Origin: Epiperipatus broadwayi
Taxonomy: Eukaryota > Onychophora > Udeonychophora > Euonychophora > Peripatidae
Direction: 5' to 3'
Length of the DNA stretch: 64,000 nt
NCBI GenBank assembly: GCA_028023455.1
Contig: JAQFVV010000182.1
Coordinates: 744,001 to 808,000 of the forward strand
The notes under the pieces are model-generated. The model saw nothing but the letters and a program-made list of their open reading frames with translations. It was not told where the DNA came from and made no database searches. Below are positions 1-12,800 of the stretch, piece by piece. How positions within the stretch are numbered: position 1 is the stretch's first letter; each line of letters begins with the position of its first letter. The position numbers and the translations under genes are program-made.

Positions 1-3000
1 AAATCTGAATGAATGCATCTGTCATTGATATTACCAGTCATATGCAAATTAATGATTAATTAAAAGCTCTAAAGAAGATGGAAAATGTATTCAACAATAC
101 CAGAGTCCAAGAAGTCTAAGAAAGAGAAATATTGAGTGAGTCAATAAAATAAAAAATAAATAAAATATACTTATAGAAGTATGGTTATCTATTACTTTGT
201 TAATAATCTTATGAACTATTTTAGTAGAATTGATTGAAGATAGTAATAATAATAAGATATAAAGTTAGTGTTATCTATGTGCATAATCTTTACTTTTCTA
301 ATCTCATTTGTAAATAGTAATATAAAAATTTTATATTTAAAAAAGTGATTTTTGTCATTTTGCAATTTCATGGGAATGCTTTTATATCTGACATGAGTGT
401 GCAGTTTTAGTACTTATGCTTCAAAAATAATCCTTACAGAACAAAAAGTATATGCTAAAATGAAAATAAACAAATTTTTGCTACTATTTTTTATAAAATA
501 AAATTATACTTCACATTTTTATTAAATTCAAGAGACGTTGATGTTTCAATAAACAAATTTTTTTAAAAGCATGATAGTCAATAAATATTAAGAATACTTT
601 TGAAATTTTTAAAGATATGCAATTTTTTATTACTTAACTATAAAATATATTTACGTTGAGACAAAATAACTATGATTAATGATGATGATTAAATTAAATA
701 TACATAATAATAAAGTAGTATATATATATATATATATATATATATAACATAGATAAAGTTGCATTATTTTATTTACATTGTTTTTTGAATTTGTAAGTGT
801 ATGTTTTTTTATTTCTTTAATAAGATATATCCAGCACTCTAAATATAAGACTATTTGAAAATTCATCATAGTGATCATCATCAGTAATGTTTAAAAAAAT
901 CAAATTTGTTTTAAGTTCACTCATTCATGTCTGTTAAACCCTTCATATGAAGAATGATGCTGAAATTGCTTCTGGCTTGCCTTCACTCTCTTGCAACATC
1001 TGTAGCATTTTGTTTTCTGGTTTTGCATTTATTTGGCAGCAGAAACTGAAATTAAAATATATATTGATTTTTTTAATTTAAAACAATATATAAAAATATC
1101 TATATTGCACAGAATTAACAATGCTTCTGATTGGTAGATTTTTTGTTCTCAAGTTCTGAGAATATTTGTGAGAGTACTTACAAGTGCACTTTTTGTGTTT
1201 GATTTCAGAAAGAAAAATTGTATATTTGTATATTTTTGTAGTTACTTATATATATTTATTATTATTTTTGAAAAATATTTGTAAAATATTTTTTTAATAT
1301 TTAGACTTCATGTTAGCCATATTGGTTTTTTGGAAACCTTGATTTAATATTATGATAACTTCACTTTACATTGCGCATAAATCAAGTAGAGTATATTATC
1401 AAAAAAATAATGTATAAAGGAATGTAATAAATCTGGAAAAAATATAGGCATTACATACTAGTAAAAAAACATTTAATACTTTTAAAAATTATTATTTTTA
1501 TGTTTCTTCATAAATTCTAAATTTTAACAGATAAATATTAAAATTATATTTTATCAACAGGTTAATGACATTCCTTATAAAATATTCATTAAAGTAGAAT
1601 ATAACATGATTTATCTAAGACAATTCCTTATTGCAAAACATCAAAAAATAGAGATATCAATATTTTTTAATTTACCTAAAAAACCCACAACTATTCCTTC
1701 CATGTAAGTGTTTATGTATAATCAATGAAGAGAAAGTAATAGAGATAAACAAGTTTAAAATATTTGTCATATTGTTAATAGCTCAGATACAATGCATGTG
1801 TAGCTAATCAGAAAAAAGGGTATAGATTTAGTGCAATATAGAATATTAATAATAATAATAATGCTATTTTTATTGTCTGTCTTATTTTTTACCTAGTGAA
1901 AAAGATTTTAATGTTAGGTAGAATTTATATAAAATATAAAATCAAGTGGTCACTATAAAATGATTGCCTACAAATTATTAAATGTTATTGTAATCATGCA
2001 AAAACATATAAATATGAATGCAAATATAACTTACTCATTAGAATTATTCATTGCTCATCCTTTTCTGATAACAGAATCAAAACAATTACAGGAAGTTGTT
2101 AGTATAACTGGTACATCAGTCAATACTTCTGAAAAATTAACTAAGGTGGAGTTTGAAAAGGTGCATTGCCTATTTTATCTTCAGTTGATAAGCAATAAAG
2201 TATCCTTTCTGAACACTTTTGTTCCGTGTCCAATCATCATTTCACACAGTGAAAAAAACTTTCAAAGCTTTTTAGCCAGACAACACAACAAATTTTTTTA
2301 ATACTGTAAAACTTTTAAGAGCATAACAGTATCAAACATTGGCTAAAATCAGAAATTGTATTTAAAATACCTGTTTAATTTCACATGGCTCACATATTCA
2401 TTATGACTATCTGTACAGACCCATTATTTAAACCCTTCTCATTATGAATATCTGCACAGACTCATCATTTGACACTATTTTAATGATTATTTTGTGTGTT
2501 CTGAGTGATAAATTTTTTAATAGCTTTGTCAATAATTACCCCATTATGTATCTGATTTGCAGTTCAAAATTTACATCACAGTGATCATATGCATGTATAA
2601 TTATCTAATTTTACAAATTTTATCACAATTTTTAGTTTTAATATTTGGTATTTTTTTATTTCATTAAAATGTCGACAAATGAAGACATCTTTGTTTTGGT
2701 CAAAACTCCAGATATCATCTGATCTACCTATACACAGATGGCCTACAAAACAGTATAAATTTACTCAGCTTGAAACTTGTATTTGTTTCACAAATTATTT
2801 TTTCATATATTTTTTATCAACTAATAATTGAATAAAAACTTATGAGTAATTAAAACCTTAAATCTCAATAAAATTACCCATTGTCACCTATTAGTCAATA
2901 ATATTCAATAGTAATTTTTGCCATTATTGAAGTCTTAAATAGTAATCTCATGGCTAAGCTAATTAATGTTAGTATTTGAATAATAACCACACTCCATAGT

Positions 3001-3500
3001 GACTGTTTGATCGTTTTTATTTTATTTAAATTTTACATATATTTTTATTTGTATTCTTAAACAAAATCATAAATTACCAATTTATGTCCTAATTCTTGTT
3101 TTTTATTAATTAATTAATTAATTAAATATTATTTTTGTTAACTTTATAATATTTTTTTATTGAGCTTTCAAATTTTGCTTACACCAGTGTTCATTGTGAT
3201 CTGACATTTTTATGCTAAATTTAACAGTCAGTATTTATAATTTATGCATATATATTAATGCTTACTTAGCTATCTGATATATTTACCTCAATTTTATATG
3301 GATATGACTCTGTAATACATCAAATTATATTGTTTCAATAAGATAAAATAAATCTTGCAATAATAATTATAAAAAATAGCTAGGTCATTAGCCCTACCAT
3401 ATTTGAAGAAACAAACATATTTATATTGTAATCACATATATTTTTATTAACTAAATTTGGCATTTATTGCATAAGTTTAATAATTTAGCTATTATTTAGA
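1..3500. other. AT-rich stretch without a recognisable gene
   Basis: No reading frame here resembles a protein I know. A (TA)n microsatellite lies at 719-746 and a short TTAA repeat at about 3104-3125. A 113-codon open frame at 1960-2301 has AT-driven composition, no motif and no convincing context, so I do not call it a gene. I see no RNA gene or mobile element in this part. Confidence 0.6.
719..746. repeat. (TA)n microsatellite
   Basis: An uninterrupted run of about 14 TA dinucleotides, able to form a cruciform. Simple repeats of this kind recur throughout the window. Confidence 0.95.
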
Positions 3501-3607
3501 GTCAAAACTCTCCATACAGTAATGCATTCCAAGGCAAACCAGAGTAATCAATGGATGGAGGAAGGTTTGTGCAAAAAATCCCTATTCTAATGTTTATTCA
3601 TTCAATA

Positions 3608-3649
3608 TTTCCAGACTAGTTTTTAGATTGTGTCTTTCATCAGTGAGGA
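3608..3649 (-). ncRNA. Degenerate hammerhead ribozyme (family A, left arm)
   Basis: On the minus strand: TCCTCA (stem I 5'), intact core CTGATGA, a weak stem II (AGA/TCT), AAAA where GAAA is required, then CTAGTC (stem III remnant plus GUC site) and TGGAAA (stem I 3'). The G12 position is mutated, so cleavage activity is unlikely. Homologous to the intact motif at 22807-22848. Confidence 0.6.
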
Positions 3650-4336
3650 GCCGTGGATCTGATAGCACTGCACCTAGATATTAGAATCTAATGCAACCCT
3701 CCAGCAGTCACCTTTTACTTTTTTAACTAGCTATAAAGCTTTGAGTGTAAAATGAAACTAGTCTGGTGACATTGAATGAGTAGGCACTAGATAGGGATTA
3801 TGTGCACAAACCTTCCTGCATCCATGGATTATTCTGGCTTGCACTGATTGGTGCTACTGTATGAAGAGTTTAGCCTCTGTGTAAACAGATTGTGTATGCA
3901 TAAAGAATGATGATCATGTGATGTCTAGTGGTTTAATATCAATCCTGTCCAATAGGATTATTATGACCATGGTTATTAAAGAGCCAAAGACTGGCTTGCA
4001 CTGAGAGGCACTACTGTATTGAAGGTTTAGCCTCTGCATAGACAGCGTGTGTAAGCATAAAGAATAATGACCATGAAATGTTTAGTGGTTTAATGCCAAT
4101 CCTGCTCAATAGGATTATGGGACTGTTTGAATTAAAAAACCAAATACACCAAAAGTATAGAAACTGAACTGAGTTCAGATCTATGTGACTTACAAGCTAA
4201 TGAGTTTGAATTGAATACATTATTGTGTTTTCATTTTAAACTCAAAGCTTTATTGTTAGTTAAAATTGTAAAAGGTGGCTGCTGGAGGGTTCCATTTAGA
4301 TCCTAAGATCTAAGTGTAGTGCTCTTAGATACAAGG

Positions 4337-4377
4337 CTCTCATTGATGAAAGCCACAAGCTAAAACAAGTCTGGGGA
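4337..4377 (+). ncRNA. Degenerate hammerhead ribozyme (family A, right arm)
   Basis: Plus-strand counterpart of the motif at 3608-3649. The core is TTGATGA (first C mutated), stem II is reduced to AGC/GCT, and AAAC replaces GAAA. Stem I (CTCTCA/TGGGGA) and the GTC cleavage triplet remain. Probably inactive. Confidence 0.5.
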
Positions 4378-4505
4378 TATTCGATGAGCAAGCACTAGAT
4401 AGGGATTTTATGCACAAACCTTCCTGCATCCATTGATTACTCCGGCTTGCACTGAATGGCCTGTGTGAAAAACAGCTTGTGTAAGCATAAAAAATGGTGA
4501 GCATA

Positions 4506-5022
4506 TGGTGAATTTAGCTATTACTTGATTCATCACACACACGTTTATTTCAATATTTACAATAAAAAGATTCAACAGATTTATTAATTATTTTAAATAT
4601 TTTTGATGGCTAGAAAAGTCAAAAATAAATTTAATTATATTATTTGGATTCACAATATATTTATGTGAATATAGTACCTTCTCTTTTTGGAGACCCTGTA
4701 TATGGTATCTAGGCAATAGAGTATTGTTATAATCAATAACTCTTGATTATTATAGTTGATAGTTTGAAATTAATTTCTACTCTCTTAATACAATGTCTTT
4801 TAACATTTCAATTTCAGAAATACCCATATTCTGTAATGAACTCTTACATCATTTAAATAAATATTAAAGATAATGCACCTTAATAATATAAATCTATTGC
4901 TTTGTTAATTCGAAATGTTTTGAAAAAAGAATAAACAAGTTTTCATCATAATGGACAATAAAAATAACTAGTTATCAAATATTTTATAAATAATAAGCAT
5001 TACAAATAATATAATATGTAGT
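4506..5022. other. AT-rich stretch, nothing seen
   Basis: No open frame, RNA gene or repeat boundary could be supported here. Confidence 0.6.
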
Positions 5023-5146
5023 TGTATTTAACTTTTTTTTAAAATGTCATAGCATCGGGCGCGAACCCGCAACCCGGGCAATTGCCTGCAAGGGCAAGGC
5101 AGTCGCGCTGACCTCTCGACCACCAATGCAAGATGTATTTAACTTT
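5023..5146 (-). mobile_element. Short tRNA-derived SINE or retroposed tRNA with 13-bp target-site duplication
   Basis: Minus-strand tRNA-like body at 5129-5052, about 78 nt and very GC-rich against its surroundings. Seen: 7-bp acceptor-type pairing GCATTGG/CCGATGC (one G-T), a pol III A box (TGGTCGAGAGGTCAGCGC) and a B-box-like GGTTCGCGC. The body is followed almost directly by an A-rich tail (CATTTTAAAAAAAAG). The plus-strand direct repeat TGTATTTAACTTT flanks it at 5023-5035 and 5134-5146, the signature of LINE-mediated insertion. The T-arm and anticodon arm do not fold cleanly, so this is a retroposed tRNA-like SINE, not a working tRNA gene. Confidence 0.8.
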
Positions 5147-6290
5147 CTTGGTGTTGAATTTCATTGGAAAAGCGGACAATTTATACTCCAGTACTAACTA
5201 CAATCTGCTGAGTATGCCCTGAGCAATTATCACACAAACTATTTATGTAGAGCATAATTCGTATTAAAGTAAAAAAAATGTTATAATTATCACTATTTAA
5301 TATAATAGCACTGTTGTTATTGTATAGCTACTGATATTGTATAGTTACTGATATTAATATATCAGCTCTGGCAAGTGTGATATATATATTGTTTATTTCC
5401 AATTACAGATTTTACCCATTTATAACAAGTATTTCAAAAAAGAAAAAGAAAAGTAAAATAATCTAATTTTATATACATAAAAACAATTTAAATGATTTAT
5501 TTGAATCATAAAAAATACATTAAAATTTATCAAAAACTTATTAATAAAAGTCACTATCAGAAACTTTTAAAATTGAAGTAATAAAAAAAATATCACAGCT
5601 TATTACTGTCAATTTCATATAAATCATTTAAACTTGTAAATATATTGGTTGAAAAAACAAAGTAATTAAAACGATTTCTTAAGAAGTAATGTTACCCAGT
5701 CACATAACTAAATATTTGACATACTAGAACGAATTATATTAAAGTGTTGATAAAAATGGCAAAGCATTACCAAAGATATATATTTAAATAACTACTTCAG
5801 TATAATTTTCTACTTTCTTTATAGCAATTGTAATTCAAAAAATAAATACTTTCAATATGTGTGTTAAAAAAACCTTATTTATTCATTACCATAGTATGCT
5901 TAATTCATGTAACCAAGTATACTAGCATGCTTTCAACTAACTTGTAGTCATAATCATAGAACAAGCTCTTAATGAATTATACAATTTATCAAACTAAAAA
6001 GTTGTAGTATGCTAATTACAAAATGTAAATAAGTCTATTTACACAATCCACTTTTTTTAAAGGAATACATGATGTTTTTTTCTTTATGGTGTGTGATGTA
6101 CCACCTCTTTGATCTATAGCCTACAAAATTATAGTTTATTCATATATATAACGTCCAAATGTGTGTTAGACAATACTATATGTAAAAACTTTAATATTTG
6201 CGTTGATATTAGAAATACACACACTTATATAATTCAGAAAGCAAAACTATATATAAATCAAATTAAATCAAAACAAATCAAAACATAAAT
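5147..6290. other. AT-rich stretch, nothing seen
   Basis: No coding or structural feature could be supported; the open frames are short and of low complexity. Confidence 0.6.
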
Positions 6291-6299
6291 GAAAAACTT

Positions 6300-6455
6300 T
6301 GTTGATTCTTCTAACATTTTTGAAGATATAACCTTCATTTTCAAGAAGTACAAAATCTCTTAATTTTCCACGATGTGCAAATATGCAAAATAGGCAAAAT
6401 ATGCTAATCCGGATAAGAATGTTTAAACTTGCCATTTCTTCGATATGGCATAAAA
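6300..6455 (-). repeat. Probable 3' terminal region of the PLE fragment
   Basis: On the minus strand this follows the GIY-YIG frame directly. It contains a small hairpin, GAAG-GTTATAT-CTTC, preceded by TTGAAAATGA and followed by AAAA. That order resembles a hammerhead core plus stem II but with extra bases, so I treat it only as a ribozyme-like relic. Confidence 0.35.
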
Positions 6456-6884
6456 TTATTCTTTTTTGTTCATCATGTGTTCATCTGATATGATATAGCA
6501 TGCCTCCTTCACCTTCCTCCACAGATCATGTCGCTCTCTACACAACACACTCGACCTATCTGGCCTGCACTGATGGCCCACAGCCAACGAATGCTGTACA
6601 AAAATAGAGGGGTGAGATGGGTCCCTCAAGGCTTTATTATATGCATATATATGCTGGGACAGTCTTGTCTGGACTGATACCTTTGTTTCCCCATAATATG
6701 CAGCTGGGCAATTGTTATCACTACACGTGATCTTGTAGACCACTTGCTGTGTGTGTACTGGAAGAATATAGTCTTTTGTTAATAAATAAATGCTATAAAG
6801 TGATAGTATAAATGCTATATCATCACTCAGATATTTAAAATTGTCTCCAGAGTGAGGAGAGCAGAGATTCTTGGCAAATATCAA
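6456..6884 (-). pseudogene. Penelope-like element fragment: GIY-YIG endonuclease module
   Basis: The frame encodes 142 residues. The C-terminal two thirds match the GIY-YIG endonuclease that follows the reverse transcriptase in Penelope-like elements. Visible are VVYKITC (residues 48-54, the GIY strand), AAYYGET (61-67, the YIG strand), TRLSQH (73-78, catalytic Arg and His region) and a late Glu in VKEACYI (about 127). The two extra Cys (54 and 59) fit the CxxxxC insert common in these elements. The first 45 residues do not resemble the reverse-transcriptase thumb and no reverse-transcriptase domain is found upstream, so this is a 5'-truncated dead copy. The module nicks target DNA for retrotransposition in intact elements. 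The downstream minus-strand sequence to about 6300 is probably its 3' terminal region. Confidence 0.75.
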
Positions 6885-6889
6885 TTGGC

Positions 6890-9800
6890 ATGGCAGTTAA
6901 CAGTAAACAAAACAATGAAACAAGTCTAACAATCAACAAAGCAAAATTTATTTACAATATAATACGGTTCAACATAAAGTTTGAATATAATAGTTCAAAT
7001 ATCTCAGAATCAAAATACAACAGTGTTTGACTATATCTGAGTTCAAAACAATAATTCAAATATGTCTGGGTTTGAATACAATAGTTTAAATAAATGCATT
7101 TTTAATGAAATTTTTTTGTAAGCATGGAGTGCATTTTATACCTGGTAGCTTTGAATATTACACTTCATCAAAATTTACTTATAATATTGAATCACCTCTG
7201 AAGTTTGATAATTATACTGTGATTGATTTATCAAGATGTGTTTATGTATATATTTCATGTTTGCATTAAAGAAATAATCAATAATAAGACAGTCTTAACC
7301 CACATGTTCACACTAACAGACCATTACAAAATTAAGCCTATATATTATGCATTTGACCCAATACTACTAAAACTATATAATGACAATAAATAGCCTCTCA
7401 ATCATTCATATTATAAAGCAAAATATAATTTGTAGACAGAAATGTCTCTAACACAATACAAAACACAATCAATTGTGAATATCTCAAGCTGGAATCATAT
7501 AAATCATAGGGAGTCAAACAAACATATAATAAATTCACATGGTGGATAAATGCCCTGGATTGCTATATACCATGCACATATATACATATACCAATTTCTT
7601 TAATTTCAGATGCATGTAACACATACAGAATAAACAAACAAAACTAACAGATTTATTGAGCTTATCAGAGATTTATATAGTAATGTGCACATAGGATCAT
7701 ACATATTTAATGATTTTGACAATCATTAGAGACACTGTATTAATTATTAAGTATAAGCTATAAAAAAAATCTTTTTTTTAAACTTTTTTTCTTGAAAACT
7801 TTTCTTTAAAAGCAACATTGATTGTAATTAATAGCAATCACAGGAGTGATTTTCTTTCAAAAAACTCTTTATGGGGGAGGAGGGGTGGAAAAATTAAAAA
7901 TTTAAAGCAAACTAGCCTTTTTTTATCTAGATTAAAGCTAACATGCTACATCAGATACACCAAGTTAGATAAAGTGTTATAACATAAAAACCATTAAGAA
8001 AAATAATTTTATAACAGATAAATGCATAAATACAAAAGAATACATAATGCAAATTATATCATTGGCTTATGCAAGTAAATATTTTATAAAATAATTCATA
8101 ATTAAAAAGGTTTACCTAAGTCCATGGAAAAGATGGTAATGGGGATATTATTTTCCACAAAAATTAGATTATATATATATAGTACATGTGAAAATGAGCT
8201 CCTTGGTAGCTTCCATGTGAAGTCTCTTCATTTACCAGTTTTTAATGTTGCAGAAAGTTTGTCCTGAAATTTTTCTTTAATATTGAAAAGTGCATTCATT
8301 GAAATGCAGATATGTTGGTGGCTAGCACATTGTTGGCTTAAACTCAGCAAGTCAAGTTGGACATCCAATGGCTATAGGCTGCATACTAAAAAAGTGAATT
8401 TTATTCCCAGGTGTTTTAGCTGTTCATAGTTATTAATATGATTACTGATAAAAATTCAGGATACATCTTGCTAAGGAGGCAAAGAAAATGATCACAAGAT
8501 GAAACAGACTTGATGACAAATAGAATCAGAATGAATCCAATCACTCTCAGCTGGTATTTTTATATCATTCACTTTTTTGATTAACAAGTCCATTCATTTG
8601 CCAATATTTTTTTAATTAACAAAGTCATTGATTACCTGTCTACATTTTTTTCAAATTAGATAAGTCAATACTTATTTTCATTCAATCAATTTACAATTTT
8701 TTTGTATTAGGTAAATCTTTTGTTTACAGATAACACTTAAAATCCTAATTAAATTTCAACATTTTTAAAACCAGCTTAATAATAAAAAAAAATTGATTTT
8801 CTAAGAGTTTTAATTGATAAAAAAGAATACAAAATAATTGAGAAAAGTTTTTTTTATAGATTATTATTGAGTGTTGTTCCTGTAATATAAATTTTAAACA
8901 GATTTATATGAAATAATTTTAATTACAATACAAGACTTTCTTTATTTTTTCAAATTAAAATGAATTGACTTAATTTAATTATAAATGCAGACGTTTACCA
9001 GTGTGTGAATATATAATATAAACCTATATTTAAAAAAATTAATGAGCTGAAATTTAATTTATATTTTGTCAACCATGAAATGTTTAAAATAAATTAGATA
9101 TTGAGATAGAAGAGTAATTATCTTAGTGTACATAAATAGATAAATAGTGTATTATTTTCAATTTATTGCAGAATATGACTCCTGAGTTTAATACAATTCT
9201 TTTCTCCAAATCATTCCAGAAAACATATAGCATTAAAAAACATTTATAAATGCTTATGCCATAAGCATACTTTATTTCATGTTATTTGTACTGAAAGAAC
9301 TCAATCCAAGTTTAACTTTATATTACCTATCTTATACTGCTATTGATTTCTATGTATGCAAAGTCATCTCTGATCCAACGTGCTACTTAGCAAAATAGTT
9401 CATTTATTTATCACTAAAATTTCCATTTGTACTAATAATTTTACTAAGGCATTTATAATTGTTATGTTAATTTCTAATTTATCTTTATTAATCTTTGCTT
9501 CTTTTTCTTTTGAAAAGCTATTAAACATTGGCTTAGATTTTTTAATATTTTTCTTTAATTGTATTTTGTTTTTATACTCTTGTTATATTTTCTAAACCTC
9601 TAAAATATTATTTGCAATAATAATGTATCATCTGAAAAGTCTAAATGGCTAATAATCTTCATAAAGTGTGAATTTCTTTCTTTTTATTTGAATGCTCAAA
9701 ATACATTCCACAAAACTACTGAATGATGTTTTGAGAAGTTTATGTCACATGTCTACATTCTTATCAACATTTATCTTTTTAGTTCAATATATAGTACAGT

Positions 9801-9950
9801 CGTTGCAGCTACATTTATATATTTTACATTTATATTTTGATGTTCAAAAGTTTTTGGTCTCAGAAAAAAATACTTATAAAATCAAATGCCTTTTTATCTA
9901 ATGCAAGTGGCAACTCATATTCACTGGACATTCCTGTAACTTCTTTTAAT
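6890..9950. other. AT-rich stretch without recognisable gene
   Basis: A long AT-rich stretch. Frames such as 9380-9595 and 9692-9901 translate to Phe/Leu/Ile-rich low-complexity peptides that I attribute to composition. No repeat boundary was identified. Confidence 0.55.
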
Positions 9951-10167
9951 TAAACAATTCAAAACAAAGCAAAACTCTCCATACAGCAGTGCCATCTTGT
10001 GCCAACAAGAGCAATCAATGGATGCCAGAAGGCTTGTGCATAAATCCCTATCTTTTTATAAAATCCCTATTTTTTTATGCACAAGCCTTCTGGCATCCAT
10101 TGATTGCTCTTGTTGGCACAAGATGGCACTACTGTATGGAGAGTTTTGCTTTGTTTTGAATTGTTTA
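9951..10167. repeat. Short hairpin derivative of fold-back family A
   Basis: An almost perfect inverted repeat of about 217 bp, with arms of about 100 bp, centred near 10059. It runs from TAAACAATTCAAAACAAAGC to its reverse complement. The arms carry the family A ends (CTCCATACAG, GCACAAGCCTTCTGGCATCC). All internal blocks, including the hammerhead, are missing, so it is an internally deleted, MITE-like form. The flank at 10168-10220 (CTAGTATGAGATAGTGATC) recurs in inverted form beside the copy at 22.3 kb, so it belongs to the same family. Confidence 0.85.
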
Positions 10168-10220
10168 ATAACAATTATGAGCTAGTATGAGATAGTGATC
10201 TTGTGATGTTTAGTGATTTA

Positions 10221-11389
10221 ACTTCTTTTAATGTATAAAAGTGAATTGTACTTTAAAATTCTGCAAAAGTCAAAACTTTTCTACAGATTATTTAAATCAA
10301 AATTGGAAAAGAATAAAAATCGTTATGCTGTCAACCAGGTGTTGAAATAGGCTTTTTATGTGTAATATTATTACTGAGATTTATATAGATGAATGATCTT
10401 TTAAATGTCTAATATAAACTAATAGGTTTGTAATTTCTAATAACTTCTGTTTCATATTTCTTAAATATATCACTATGGCATTTTTTCAATAATTTGTCAT
10501 TTTCTTATCATATAGACATTTTTTGTACTACTGTACTAACAATTTATATATATATATATATTATACCGGTTCATCCCTACTCTGATAAAATGAGCATGCA
10601 CACATAACGAACATGAAAAAAAATATGGTGGCACACCAGGATAGGAAGTAATATTAAATCTTTTTACGATCGTTTTGGTACAGTCATCAGTATGTTTATA
10701 AAAGTATTGACTCTTACATACCTTCAAAAGATTATTTTAATTTCAATCCTTCATGCCACTCCCAGAAAAAAAAAAATTAATTCCCCCTCCTGAAAGGATA
10801 TGTAAGGCCAATAATGATATGAAATATAATGGAACAAACAAAATGTAATAGAAATAAACACCCCAATGACCAAAGATTTCTCTTTATCTCAGGTAAATAA
10901 ATGGGAAACTAAAACTCGTGCAATTATCTAAGTATTTTTTTGTTTTTCCATTAAAGACAGGAATACAAATAAAGTATCGAAGCAGTAGGGCAATTATATA
11001 ATTATTAAACAAATGTTTATTGAATTCCGTATCCCTTCACCAATTACCAAGATGCATAATAAATAATATATATATATGAGACTATTAGTTATTTTAATAA
11101 AGAAAGAGAATGTAAAAATATAAAACATAAAAGAATCAACTAGTGAGAAAGTGGTCTGAGAATCATAAACTCGCACCCGAATATATTTTACCAATATTAA
11201 ATATTACATTAATTAAGATTGATATTTTTACACAAAGAGATATAAATGAAAGATATGTAACACACAATAATATATATGAAATTATTAAAATAGAGTGTAC
11301 CATATAAAGCCTTTTTCATACTTCTCTGGGCTCTGAGTAGGCTATTCATCTGTTCATCCAAAGTGGTGAGGACTTCTCTTTAACACGGC
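10221..11389. other. AT-rich stretch, nothing seen
   Basis: Contains a short TA repeat near 10545-10560. No gene could be supported. Confidence 0.55.
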
Positions 11390-11745
11390 ATCATTTAGCA
11401 GCTTTCATAATCATTTGGTGACTGGATTCAGGAGACATTTCTGACGATATTGTTCAGCAGCTTTCACAATCATTTGATAGCTGTGTTCAGGAGACATTTC
11501 TGATGATATTGTTCAGCAGCTTTCATGATCATTTGATGGCTGGATTCACAAGACATTACTGATGATATTGTTCAGCAGCTTTCATGATCATTTGATGGCT
11601 GGATTCAGGAGACATTACTGACGGCATTGCTCAGCAGCTTTCATGATCATTTGATGACTGGATTCAGGAGACATTTCTGGCAATATTGTTCAGCAGTTTT
11701 CATGATCATTTGATGGCTGGATTCAGGATACATTTCTGATGGCAG
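11390..11745. repeat. 59-bp minisatellite, about six copies
   Basis: The element CAGCTTTCATGATCATTTGA recurs with starts of CTTTCA at about 11402, 11461, 11520, 11579, 11638 and 11697, a steady period of 59 bp. The copies differ at only a few positions. The unit length is not a multiple of three, so a tandem protein repeat is unlikely. Each unit contains the partly palindromic ATGATCAT. Confidence 0.9.
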
Positions 11746-12504
11746 GAGCAGAGCTGGGCAGGTGTGCTGACTGGGGGTTCCTACCCCATGACCATTTCAC
11801 TGATGTGAGTATGCTTGTGTTTTAAAATATCAGCACCTTCCAGTAAACACAGTTCTGTGCCACTCTAGTAATAATTGGCTAGTCGGAAACCATCTTGAAG
11901 TTTACTCTTTGTCTGCATGATATGAAATATATAGAACTTGAACAGCTGACTGTCTGTCTGCATGTTCTGCTCCAACTTTCTAAGTTTAACCAGACAGGTT
12001 AAGATAAATTCAACAAGTCATTAAGCAAGTAAAAATAAATAAATAAGTCCAGTAAGTTAACATGAGTGAGTGAATGATTGACTGCTTCAGTGAGTGATTG
12101 ACTTAGTGACTGATTGAATACCTGTGCCTGATTGAATCCCTCCAAACTGGTGAACAGCATATATAGCCTACTCATTATAATCCCAATCTAGGTACTTCTC
12201 TGAAAAACATTTAATTAGCTAATTTTGACTTTTGTTAGTGGATCCATATAATGCATGAAGCATTCCTATCTAATCCACTAATTAATTTCAAGAATTTTTA
12301 TTTTTAATTAAATTGATTACCTACTATGACTACTATCTGATTCAACACACACAAAAAAAGAAAAAAAATTTAAAGATACAAGATATTTTCTGATAATCAG
12401 ATTACAATTAAAATATTTTTCTGATAATCAGATTACACTTAAAATATATTTTTAATTAAATTAGATATTTTTCCCCACCTGCATTAACATAAATATTAAC
12501 AAGA
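11746..12504. other. Intergenic stretch before the Merlin element
   Basis: Slightly richer in GC at 11745-11830. Near 12060-12120 there is a degenerate GAGTGAxTGA-type simple repeat. At 12385-12445 a segment containing TTTTCTGATAATCAGATTAC is duplicated in tandem. No gene could be supported. Confidence 0.55.
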
Positions 12505-12512
12505 CTTTTGTC
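12505..12512. repeat. Left 8-bp target-site duplication of the Merlin element
   Basis: CTTTTGTC directly precedes the left TIR and recurs at 15852-15859 directly after the right TIR. A duplication of 8-9 bp is typical of Merlin/IS1016-type transposition. Confidence 0.85.
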
Positions 12513-12559
12513 GGTAGTCCAGTATTTACCTTGCTATGACATCATTAGCCTGAAGGTAT
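12513..12559 (+). repeat. Left terminal inverted repeat of Merlin element
   Basis: Matches the reverse complement of 15805-15851, with the longest shared block CCAGTATTTACCTTGCTATG and about eight mismatches overall. The outermost bases differ (GGTAGT against CATAAT), so the exact ends are placed by the flanking duplication. Confidence 0.85.
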
Positions 12560-12800
12560 ACTACTCTAACCACCCGATTTTTAAGATAATGTCACCTAGT
12601 GATTTGCGGACAAATGTTATCGCTAAAATTTTTTGGCATATCATGTGGTGACATTATGTCAAAGATCGCTAGATTAGAATAGGATGCCCTCAGGGTAATG
12701 TCATAGAATGAAGAGGGGGGAAAGGCACGTGGTACAGGGTCATGAGGTCAAAATGGAGAAAAAGGCACATGGTACAGAATAATGCCGGTGGCGTCCATCC

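Larger units (their letters stand above)
3503..4505. repeat. Fold-back repeat family A, decayed composite copy
   Basis: Starts with the family A terminus (CAAAACTCTCCATACAGTA) and contains the family's internal blocks in both orientations: the block around GGTGCAGTGCTCT, the CTCTAGATAGGGATT-type block, and the block ending in CCTTCCTGCATCCATTGATT. Blocks at 3.85-4.1 kb are duplicated, including GATGTCTAGTGGTTTAAT and its variant. Two degraded hammerhead motifs lie inside, one per arm. Compared with the copy at 22.3-22.96 kb this one is more diverged, so it is older. Confidence 0.75.

Noticed and set aside
1960-2301. 113-codon open frame on the plus strand
   Set aside because: No motif, AT-driven composition, no splice or UTR context; open frames of this size are expected by chance in so long a window.
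5052-5129. Functional tRNA gene on the minus strand
   Set aside because: T-arm and anticodon arm do not fold properly, and the body has an A-rich tail and target duplication; retroposed copy.
9380-9901. Hydrophobic frames that look like membrane proteins
   Set aside because: Phe/Leu/Ile richness follows from T-rich DNA; no start context or neighbouring exon.
11390-11745. CTGATGA words in the minisatellite as hammerheads
   Set aside because: No GAAA and no stem II follows on either strand.
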